Program-made: the position numbers and the translations under genes
Shown here: piece by piece, positions 1 through 5,104 of the stretch
How positions within the stretch are numbered: the first letter of the stretch is position 1
Layout: every line of letters starts with the position of its first letter
Origin: Acidobacteria bacterium CG_4_9_14_3_um_filter_49_7
GTDB taxonomy: Bacteria > Acidobacteriota > Holophagae > Thermotomaculales > Thermotomaculaceae
NCBI GenBank assembly: GCA_002789615.1
Contig: PFTO01000005.1
Location: 1 to 5,104, forward strand
Direction of reading: 5' to 3'
DNA: 5,104 bases
Notes under the pieces: model-generated
Databases searched by the model: none
Seen by the model: only the letters and a program-made list of their open reading frames with translations
Told to the model about the DNA's origin: nothing

Positions 1-49
1 AAGGATAACGGGCTGAACTCAGCCAGCCTTTGTGCAGGAAAGTGGAAAG

Positions 50-84
50 GTAAAGGCGGGACACAAGTGATGTCCCGCCTTTAC
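50..84 (-). terminator. Inverted repeat, probable terminator of the lat-nfu unit
   Basis: Positions 50-63 (GTAAAGGCGGGACA) and 71-84 (TGTCCCGCCTTTAC) are perfect reverse complements, 14 bp, around a 7-nt loop. The stem starts 10 nt after the Nfu stop codon. Read on the minus strand, the GC-rich core is followed by TTTACCTTTCC, a short and interrupted T-run, so it is a weaker-looking intrinsic terminator than the one at 1797-1818. Because the repeat is symmetrical it also gives a hairpin followed by TTTAC on the plus strand, and could serve a converging gene to the left of the window. Confidence 0.7.
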
Positions 85-94
85 TCCGGATCAG

Positions 95-319
95 TTACAC
101 TGAAACGACTTCGGTTACTTCCGGGACTTCTTCCCGCAGCCGCTCTTCAATAAAGAGCTTCAATGTCATGGTTGACATCGGGCATCCGCCACATGCGCCG
201 AGAAGCTTGACGTAAACGACGCCGTCTTCGTATTTGACGAGTTCCACATCACCGCCGTCCATCTGAAGGGCGGGGCGAATGTTATTCAGGGCTTGCTCAA
301 CTTTCTGTGAGTTTTCCAT
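95..319 (-). CDS. NifU C-terminal domain (Nfu-type) Fe-S scaffold/carrier protein
   Basis: This is a 74-residue stand-alone Nfu domain. Such proteins hold a labile [4Fe-4S] cluster between subunits and pass it to apo-enzymes in the cytoplasm. The hallmark is visible: IRPALQMDGGDVELV (about residues 14-28) followed by GACGGCPMS with the CxxC cysteines at C43 and C46, then the usual amphipathic helix after the motif. The length matches the minimal single-domain form; NfuA-type proteins carry an extra degenerate A-type domain and full NifU carries further domains, none of which is present here. The start at 319 is well supported by AGGAGG six to seven nt upstream. The gene begins 25 nt after the lat stop with no promoter visible between them, so the two are probably co-transcribed. 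It is followed by an inverted-repeat terminator. Family assignment is very secure; the client proteins are unknown. Confidence 0.95.
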   Translation of the reverse strand: MENSQKVEQALNNIRPALQMDGGDVELVKYEDGVVYVKLLGACGGCPMSTMTLKLFIEERLREEVPEVTEVVSV

Positions 320-344
320 TTATTCCTCCTGTCGCTGCGAAGTT

Positions 345-1667
345 TTATGAAAGGGCATCTGCAAGAATACTGATTCCCTTGTCAATGGTTTCTGAATCAA
401 TGGTAAGTGACGGCCGGAACCGGATAGTTTGGTCTCCGCATTTTAGAACAGCCAGGCCTTTTTCCCAGCAGGAAGCGGCGACACTATTCCGAATTTCCGG
501 TGTCGGTAGATCAAAAGCCGCGATTAGGCCGCGTCCGCGGATATTTGTAATTGCTGTTTTGGCTGTTTCGCCAACTTCATGAATCCGTTTCAGAAGATGG
601 TCTCCCATTCTGGCCGCATTGTCCACGAGGTTGTCTTCATGGATGATTTCAAGAATCCGCTGAGATCGAACCATGTCGGTGATGTTGGCACCCCAGGTTG
701 AGTTAATTCTGGAAGACACTTTGAAAACGGAATCCACATCGTTGAGTTTGTCTGTTGCCATGATGCCGCAGACCTGTACCTTTTTACCAAAAGAAACGAT
801 GTCAGGCTGGATTCCAAAATGCTCAAATGCCCACATCTTGCCCGTGGCTCCAAGACCTGTCTGAACTTCATCCGCGATGAACAGAATCTCGTTTTCTTCG
901 GTGATTTCCCGTAAAGCGCGAAGGAACTCACCTCGAAAATGGTTGTCTCCGCCTTCACCCTGAATCGGCTCAATGATCAGTGCGGCAATATCATCCTTGT
1001 TCTCCTGAATTGCATTCTTAATCTCAACGATCGTCTGGGCTTCCCGCTTTTCCACATCTTCGATGCTTTCTGCAGTGAGGGGAAAGTGAATTTTAGGGTT
1101 GCTGACTCTGGGCCAGTCAAACTGAGGAAAGAACTTGGTTTTGGTGGGGTCCGTGTTGGTAAGACTCATGGTGTAGCCAGTCCGGCCATGGAAAGCCTGG
1201 CGAAAATGAAGAACCTTCGATCCCTTTTCTTCCTGGTAGCCCTTGGTAAAATTCTTGCGGACTTTCCAGTCGAATGCAGCCTTCAGGGCATTTTCCACGG
1301 CAAGGGCGCCGCCATCAATAAAAAAGTAATTATTAAAAGCAGGGTGTGCGCCTAATTTTGCGAAGGAATCCACGAAATCTGCCATCCGGGTCGTATAGAT
1401 GTCTGAATTCGCTACCTTGTGAATGGAAACTTCTTTCAAGGCGTCCAGGAATTCGGGATTTCTCATCTTGGGGTGGTTGAATCCCAGGGGGAGGGATGCA
1501 AAAAATGCATAAAAATCAACAAATTCCTTTCCGTCTCTTGCATCTACCATGACGCAGTCGTGGCTCTTATCAAGATCCAGAACAACATGATAACCATCCA
1601 CAAGCATATGTTTGCCCAAGCTATTCAGCACATCGTTTGGTTGTACGTTTTTGTTTTCCATGGTCAT
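345..1667 (-). CDS. lat: L-lysine 6-transaminase (lysine epsilon-aminotransferase)
   Basis: This 440-residue class-III, PLP-dependent aminotransferase should move the epsilon-amino group of L-lysine to 2-oxoglutarate, giving glutamate and aminoadipate semialdehyde (which cyclises to piperideine-6-carboxylate), in the cytoplasm. Visible marks are FHGRTGYTMSLTNTDPTKT (159-177), EPIQGEGGDNHFR (233-245) with E238 matching the glutamate switch of mycobacterial Lat, IADEVQTG (264-271) with D266 for the pyridine nitrogen, FGKKVQVCG (293-301) with K295 the likely Schiff-base lysine, SSRINSTWGAN (318-328), and a C-terminal IRFRPSLT (415-422). The combination FGKKxQVCG plus RxNSTWGxN is characteristic of Lat rather than of ornithine, GABA or acetylornithine aminotransferases. 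Length is normal (about 440-450). AGGAGG lies 4 nt before the ATG at 1667; the in-frame ATG at 1661 (10 nt spacing) is a possible alternative. It has its own promoter at 1695-1723 and is followed by the Nfu gene. No downstream semialdehyde dehydrogenase is seen in the window. Confidence 0.94.
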   Translation of the reverse strand: MTMENKNVQPNDVLNSLGKHMLVDGYHVVLDLDKSHDCVMVDARDGKEFVDFYAFFASLPLGFNHPKMRNPEFLDALKEVSIHKVANSDIYTTRMADFVDSFAKLGAHPAFNNYFFIDGGALAVENALKAAFDWKVRKNFTKGYQEEKGSKVLHFRQAFHGRTGYTMSLTNTDPTKTKFFPQFDWPRVSNPKIHFPLTAESIEDVEKREAQTIVEIKNAIQENKDDIAALIIEPIQGEGGDNHFRGEFLRALREITEENEILFIADEVQTGLGATGKMWAFEHFGIQPDIVSFGKKVQVCGIMATDKLNDVDSVFKVSSRINSTWGANITDMVRSQRILEIIHEDNLVDNAARMGDHLLKRIHEVGETAKTAITNIRGRGLIAAFDLPTPEIRNSVAASCWEKGLAVLKCGDQTIRFRPSLTIDSETIDKGISILADALS

Positions 1668-1694
1668 AAAACCTCCTAAAATTCATGCCCACCC

Positions 1695-1723
1695 ATAGTA
1701 TCCAACGCTCTGATAGAGGTCAA
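1695..1723 (-). promoter_or_regulatory. Sigma-70-type promoter for lat-nfu
   Basis: On the minus strand TTGACC (1718-1723) is separated by exactly 17 nt from TACTAT (1695-1700). The -35 matches consensus at 5 of 6 bases and the -10 at 4 of 6. Transcription would start near 1688, giving a leader of about 20 nt that contains the AGGAGG of lat. It lies downstream of the S46 gene's terminator, so lat-nfu appears to be an independent unit. The call rests on sequence match only. Confidence 0.7.
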
Positions 1724-1796
1724 CTGATTTAAGGCTCTATTGCTGCCTTTTCCTGATCTGGAGTGGCCGTTCAGTTCCCGGATTGTGTAATCCCAC

Positions 1797-1818
1797 AAAA
1801 AGGGGGCGAAAGCCCCCT
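1797..1818 (-). terminator. Intrinsic terminator of the S46 peptidase gene
   Basis: Read on the minus strand, AGGGGGC-TTTC-GCCCCCT forms a perfect 7-bp GC-rich stem with a 4-nt loop. It runs into TTTTT (1797-1801, the first T shared with the stem) and begins 30 nt after the stop codon at 1849. This is a textbook rho-independent terminator and separates the peptidase transcript from the lat promoter. Confidence 0.88.
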
Positions 1819-1848
1819 CCCAGTGAAATATTATGAGAACAGACAGGG

Positions 1849-3999
1849 CTACTGGATAATAGTCAATTCTTTCAACAGGTTCTGTGCGTTAGAAAATTTA
1901 TCCAGTACAAAAATCATGTAGTCGGCATCCGCTACAATGCTTCTGGTCAGAGCTGGGTTGAAGTAATAGTCCGCTGAGATAGATTCGTAGTTTCCATCAA
2001 ACAGAAGACCAATGAGCTGTCCCTTTCCGTTAAGAGTTGGAGAGCCGGAGTTGCCACCGGTTGTGTCGTTATCGGTGAGAAAATCCACCGGTACGTTACC
2101 GCCCAGGGCCGGATCACCGTATGTTCCAAAATTCTTATCCCGATAGAGTTCCAGGAGTTTTTTGGGACTGGCGAACGGCGTTTTCCCGGTTTCCTTTTCA
2201 ACAACACCAGCCAAGGTTGTGAATGGTGTATACGAGACGCCATCCCTGGGGCTGTATCCCATGACCGTACCGTAGGTAAAACGAATTGTGCTGTTGGCAT
2301 CAGGGTAGAGTTCGTTGTGGCTGTACGCGTGAATCATGTCAATAAATTCCGGTTTCAGTCGGGACAGTGCCCCTGCAAGGGATTCATTCTGGTCCCTCAG
2401 TGCCTTCATTTCATCAGCGAAATCTCCGCCGAACTTCAATAGCGGATCATTAATCTTTGCCAGTTCTTCTTTGCTCATGTTGAAATAGCTCATCCGGGTG
2501 TTCAGGTCCGTTAGCTTGGTGGCCTTATACATGTCTTCTACTTTGCTGTCGATGGCAGCGGATAATTCATTGGGAGAAATCTTGCCGAACGCAGCGTTCA
2601 AGGTTTCAGGCCATTGGTTTTTCGGGAGAGCGGCCATCTGATGGAGGAAATACTTCATGAGGGTAATGTCACTTTCCACCAGAAGGTTGCGCTGCATGGA
2701 TTTCAAACGCGTCTGCATCCGGGGTATATTTCTGTCCATGTAAGCAGGATCCCGTTTCATATCCGGTTTCACCTTTTCTTCTGTCCAGCGAACCAGTGTT
2801 CCCGCGGAAGAAAAAGTGGGAATCAGTCGCATATATCCCATGATTGTGAGTTTATTGGCGATGGGTTTTATCTGGTCATTTACCTGGTTAATGGAGTGAA
2901 TGAGACCTTCAAACCTTGACCCCTCTTTCGATTCTTTCACCCATTCACGAAGCTTGGCATCCCGCTTCTGGAAGATATCTACTGCCTTGTCCCTGTGAAG
3001 ACCATCATTCACACCCTGGTAATATTTCATGGAATTGTTTAGCATTTTCACCCAGAATGCCACGCGGATCCCGTTTTCTTTGCTTTCACTGCCGATTTTT
3101 TCCAGTTTTCCGATGATGTCTTGGAACAACTGAAGACGAAGGGGGATCTGTTTGTTCAGGTAAAAATCAAGTTGATCTGATGTCATATAACGATTTGTGG
3201 AGCCAGGAAAACCGAGTATAAATGTGAAATCGCCTTTTTTCAGTGGTTTGATGGAGATGGCAAGAAAATGATCCGGATGGTAGGGAACATTATCCTTACT
3301 GTAGGCGGCGGGAGAGCCATCGGGCCCAACATATGCCCTCAAAAAGGAAAAGTCACCGGTGTGCCGGGGCCATTCAAAGTTATCCTCGTCTCCACCGAAT
3401 TCACCAATTGCGGCTGGCGGGGCGTACACAAGGCGAATGTCCGTAAGCCGTATTTTCGTGAAAAGCATGTACTGACGGCCTTGATACATAGATGCAACAG
3501 ATGCCCGGATGTGTGGAGTGCTCTTTTCGACTTTCGCTTCAATCAACTTTATTGCGTCTTCAATTGCCTTAAACCGGGCTTTGTCTGTCATGCCCTCCTT
3601 TATTGCTTTGTTAATCGTAGCTGTTACGTCCTTTACACTGAGAATAATATCGGCATGATATCCGGGAGCAGGTAACTCTTCCTGAAAGGAAGGGGCATAA
3701 AATCCGTCCGTGATGTAATCGTGTTTATCGTTGGCATTGTATTGAATCGCACCATATGCGACGTGGTGGTTCGTAACAATCAGCCCGTTTCTGGATACGA
3801 ATGACCCACTGCCGCCACCCAGGCTGACCACGGCTTTGGAAACATTGTCCCGGATTTCCGTGAGGGGAATTTCAAGGCCCATCTTCTGCAGTTTTTCCCT
3901 GTTCAGGTTATGAAGCTCATTCAGGGGAAACATACCTTCAACGGCAAACGCTCCCACAGTGGCGAACACCACCAGCAAAATCATCAAACTCTTCTTCAT
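1849..3999 (-). CDS. S46-family dipeptidyl-peptidase (DPP7/DPP11 type), secreted
   Basis: This 716-residue exopeptidase should release dipeptides from the N-terminus of peptides in the periplasm or at the cell surface. A signal peptide (1-19, hydrophobic core LMILLVVFATVG, AFA cleavage site) precedes VEGMFPLN, which resembles the EGMW-type mature N-terminus of the family. The chymotrypsin-like triad is readable: H79 in LIVTNHHVAYG, D216 in WPRHTGDFSF, S651 in TTGGNSGSP. The residue 18 after the serine, which is Gly in DPP7 and Arg in the Asp/Glu-specific DPP11, is G669 (in FDGN), so hydrophobic P1 preference is inferred. N207, N322 and D668 fit the positions that bind the substrate's amino terminus. 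The helical insert (about 270-550) is present and the length is typical. No sorting domain is seen at the C-terminus. The family's usual NHHC and DNW read NHHV and DNF here. The gene has its own promoter and terminator and is divergent from a peptide-transporter gene. Confidence 0.93.
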   Translation of the reverse strand: MKKSLMILLVVFATVGAFAVEGMFPLNELHNLNREKLQKMGLEIPLTEIRDNVSKAVVSLGGGSGSFVSRNGLIVTNHHVAYGAIQYNANDKHDYITDGFYAPSFQEELPAPGYHADIILSVKDVTATINKAIKEGMTDKARFKAIEDAIKLIEAKVEKSTPHIRASVASMYQGRQYMLFTKIRLTDIRLVYAPPAAIGEFGGDEDNFEWPRHTGDFSFLRAYVGPDGSPAAYSKDNVPYHPDHFLAISIKPLKKGDFTFILGFPGSTNRYMTSDQLDFYLNKQIPLRLQLFQDIIGKLEKIGSESKENGIRVAFWVKMLNNSMKYYQGVNDGLHRDKAVDIFQKRDAKLREWVKESKEGSRFEGLIHSINQVNDQIKPIANKLTIMGYMRLIPTFSSAGTLVRWTEEKVKPDMKRDPAYMDRNIPRMQTRLKSMQRNLLVESDITLMKYFLHQMAALPKNQWPETLNAAFGKISPNELSAAIDSKVEDMYKATKLTDLNTRMSYFNMSKEELAKINDPLLKFGGDFADEMKALRDQNESLAGALSRLKPEFIDMIHAYSHNELYPDANSTIRFTYGTVMGYSPRDGVSYTPFTTLAGVVEKETGKTPFASPKKLLELYRDKNFGTYGDPALGGNVPVDFLTDNDTTGGNSGSPTLNGKGQLIGLLFDGNYESISADYYFNPALTRSIVADADYMIFVLDKFSNAQNLLKELTIIQ

Positions 4000-4005
4000 G
4001 CAAAA

Positions 4006-4012
4006 TCTCCTC
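4006..4012 (-). promoter_or_regulatory. Ribosome binding site that fixes the S46 peptidase start
   Basis: GAGGAGA on the minus strand lies 6 nt before the ATG at 3997-3999. The longer in-frame start at 4017 would add MKRRFC, but it has no purine-rich site in front of it, and this ribosome site would then lie inside the coding sequence. The 3999 start also gives a clean signal peptide (MKKSLMILLVV...). I therefore place the start at 3999. Confidence 0.85.
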
Positions 4013-4039
4013 TTCATAAATTGGTCAGACTACCAGATT

Positions 4040-4048
4040 ATTATACCA
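4040..4048 (-). promoter_or_regulatory. Extended -10 promoter for the S46 peptidase gene
   Basis: The minus strand reads TGGTATAAT, a perfect TATAAT preceded by the TGn extension (TGG). No good -35 is found at 16-18 nt; ATGAAA at 19-nt spacing matches only 4 of 6. Extended -10 promoters need little -35 contact. Transcription would begin near 4033, giving a leader of about 33 nt that includes the GAGGAGA ribosome site. Starting at the upstream ATG (4017) would leave only about 16 nt of leader. Confidence 0.6.
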
Positions 4049-4146
4049 ATTTACACCTGAGAGGTTTCATGATTCCGTGATTGGTTTCTCTAAAACAATA
4101 ATTTCTTGTCTGTACGGAACTCATTTTCTGCTTCAGCGAATGCCCC

Positions 4147-4175
4147 TTGTTAGACATCTTCTTCCTTGTTATAAT
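4147..4175 (+). promoter_or_regulatory. Sigma-70-type promoter for the membrane protein and binding-protein genes
   Basis: TTGTTA (4147-4152) and a perfect TATAAT (4170-4175) are separated by 17 nt. The predicted start near 4182 leaves a very short leader of about 14 nt, with GGAGGG (4186-4191) almost at its 5' end and the ATG at 4196. The two hexamers fall inside an 8-bp direct repeat, CCTTGTTA, at 4145-4152 and 4164-4171. About 98 nt separate this promoter from the divergent one at 4040-4048. Confidence 0.7.
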
Positions 4176-4195
4176 CTTACAAACTGGAGGGATGA

Positions 4196-4579
4196 ATGGA
4201 TTTAAAGCAGGCAAAGGTGTTTGGGGCGATCATTGATATTTTTCTGCCCTGTCTATATGTGATCATGGTAATATTTATTCAACCTTTCATCAAACCGATT
4301 GCTTCAGAGGCATATGTCAACGGTGTGGGTTATCTGTTTAGTGCAGTTGTTCTGCTTACTCCATTGGCCGCAAGAAAACTGTATCTGAAAGGAGGAAGTA
4401 CCCTTCAATTTCGTCTGGTGGTTTATGCGGCATATCTGCTCCCGGCTACGCTGGGGCTTGTGTATTTTTTGATAGGAGGCATTATGCGATATGTCATTGG
4501 ATTTATGTTATTTACGGTAGCATACTATCTGTTGTTGGATAAACTGGTGTTCGGGGAAGGGAAAGATGAAAGCGCGTGA
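4196..4579 (+). CDS. Small four-helix integral membrane protein, unknown function
   Basis: I do not recognise this 127-residue protein. Hydrophobic stretches suggest four membrane helices at about 8-29, 40-59, 72-94 and 97-118. They are joined by short loops, with a basic loop RKLYLKGGSTLQFR (60-73) between helices 2 and 3 and a short charged tail GEGKDESA (120-127). Neither a signal peptidase site nor a catalytic or metal-binding motif is evident. By the positive-inside rule both termini and the 60-73 loop would face the cytoplasm. GGAGGG at 4186-4191 supports the ATG at 4196; an ATG at 4192 in another frame closes after 14 codons. The gene is first in its transcript and its end overlaps the next gene's start by 14 nt, so translation is probably coupled. 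Coupling to a peptide-binding lipoprotein suggests a role near that transporter, but this is inference; it is too small to be a standard ABC permease. Confidence 0.85.
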   Translation: MDLKQAKVFGAIIDIFLPCLYVIMVIFIQPFIKPIASEAYVNGVGYLFSAVVLLTPLAARKLYLKGGSTLQFRLVVYAAYLLPATLGLVYFLIGGIMRYVIGFMLFTVAYYLLLDKLVFGEGKDESA

Positions 4580-5104
4580 CATTTTCTGCTGGATTGCAGT
4601 CCTGGTTGCGTTAACTTTCACCATCTCTTGCGGACAGAATCAAAAGGAGAACTTGAAAAAACCGAACGCGCTTTCCAAAACGGGTGCAGAAGCTTTCCAA
4701 CCTGTGGACGGCGACTGGATGATAACGACAACGGGCAGTATGAATACTTTGAATTTTCTGGAGGCCTTCTCAACCGATCAATTGGACGTTGTTTATCTGA
4801 TTGGAGACTCTCTGGTAACCTATGACCCGCATCTTAATGTGGTGCCCCGATTAGCGGAAAGCTGGGAAATATCAGAGGACCACCGAACGCTGATTTTTCA
4901 TATTCGAAAGGGTGTACGATTCCATGACGGCGTGCCCCTGACGGTTGATGACGTTATTTACACCTATCAGAAATCCCTGGATCCGTCCGTACTCTGGGGA
5001 AGTTACCGTCAGATCTTTGAGAACGTAAAGAGTATTGAGAAGACCGATGATTACACAATGGTGGTCACATTTAAGAAACCGACGGCAAATCCACTTTCTT
5101 CGTT
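4566..5104 (+). CDS. ABC transporter solute-binding lipoprotein, oligopeptide/dipeptide family (SBP_bac_5), 3' truncated by the window
   Basis: The reading frame is open from the ATG at 4566 to the window edge: 179 codons plus two bases, about a third of the usual 500-600 residues. The family captures peptides (or related solutes such as nickel or sugars) outside the membrane for an ABC importer. Residues 1-21 form a signal peptide (FCWIAVLVALTFTIS) ending at C22, a likely lipidated cysteine. The lipobox TISC is imperfect because Thr is at -3, where Leu is usual. A hydrophilic linker follows to about residue 45. The family's first conserved block is plain: DSLVTYDPHLNVVPRLAESW (81-100), then HIRKGVRFHDGVPLTVDDV (112-130) and IYTYQKSLDP (131-140). 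A purine-rich GGGGAAGGG lies about 4 nt upstream, inside the preceding gene. The start overlaps that gene by 14 nt, indicating coupling. Permease and ATPase genes would be expected beyond the right edge. Substrate class is not certain from this part. Confidence 0.92.
   Translation, partial: MKARDIFCWIAVLVALTFTISCGQNQKENLKKPNALSKTGAEAFQPVDGDWMITTTGSMNTLNFLEAFSTDQLDVVYLIGDSLVTYDPHLNVVPRLAESWEISEDHRTLIFHIRKGVRFHDGVPLTVDDVIYTYQKSLDPSVLWGSYRQIFENVKSIEKTDDYTMVVTFKKPTANPLSS

Noticed and set aside
11..24. Small hairpin GGCTG-AACT-CAGCC near the left edge
   Set aside because: A 5-bp stem with only a short, delayed T-run and no gene visible upstream; expected by chance.
307..1679. Open frames on the plus strand (307-582, 673-864, 939-1355, 1419-1679) and the minus-strand frame 590-973 across lat
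   Set aside because: They lie entirely within or antisense to a clearly conserved lat or nfu frame, have low-complexity or Cys/Ser-rich translations without family features, and show no ribosome sites I would trust.
1668..1848. Possible riboswitch or small RNA between the S46 gene and lat
   Set aside because: The stretch is accounted for by the terminator at 1797-1818 and the promoter at 1695-1723. The predicted lat leader is only about 20 nt, too short for a riboswitch.
1947..3675. Open frames overlapping the S46 gene (1947-2300 and 3339-3542 minus; 2614-2919, 2916-3116 and 3268-3675 plus)
   Set aside because: All are shadows of a continuous 716-residue S46 frame with an intact signal peptide and catalytic triad.
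4022..4035. TGGT-CAGACT-ACCA inverted repeat in the S46 leader
   Set aside because: The stem is only 4 bp and does not extend, so an operator or structured leader cannot be supported.
4063..4088. GGTTTC direct repeat, 20 bp apart, between the divergent promoters
   Set aside because: A 6-bp repeat is expected by chance in a region of this size, and it has no symmetry or further matching flanks.
4628..4825. 65-residue open frame on the plus strand
   Set aside because: It is in a different frame from the binding-protein gene starting at 4566, whose translation matches SBP_bac_5 across the same bases.

Overview
The window looks like ordinary chromosomal DNA from a heterotrophic bacterium of moderate GC (mid-40s percent by eye). 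Four complete genes and one cut-off gene lie in two divergent blocks. Every gene has a purine-rich Shine-Dalgarno-type sequence in front of it. The promoters I can see are of the sigma-70 TTGACA/TATAAT kind. That argues against a typical Bacteroidota, which rarely use either signal, although S46 peptidases are common there. A Gram-negative-type bacterium from another phylum fits best; I cannot name the lineage from sequence alone.

Left block (minus strand, read right to left). A secreted S46-family dipeptidyl-peptidase (start best placed at 3999) ends at a clear intrinsic terminator (1797-1818). A new promoter (1695-1723) then drives a two-gene unit: an L-lysine 6-transaminase (lat) and, 25 nt later, a 74-residue stand-alone Nfu-type Fe-S scaffold domain. 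The unit ends at a perfect 14-bp inverted repeat (50-84). Positions 1-49 show no gene.

Right block (plus strand). A near-consensus promoter (4147-4175) drives a 127-residue four-helix membrane protein of unknown function. This overlaps by 14 nt the start of a solute-binding lipoprotein of the oligopeptide/dipeptide ABC transporter family (SBP_bac_5), which runs off the right edge.

A reasonable reading, by inference, is peptide and amino-acid scavenging. The S46 enzyme cuts dipeptides from peptides outside the cytoplasm, the ABC system whose binding protein starts at 4566 imports short peptides, and Lat deaminates the lysine released inside. The divergent arrangement around 4018-4195 would allow co-regulation, but no convincing operator was seen. 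I found no mobile element, CRISPR array, tRNA, rRNA or obvious new system. The most open items are the unidentified membrane protein coupled to the transporter gene, the lat-nfu pairing, and substitutions at conserved positions of the S46 peptidase.
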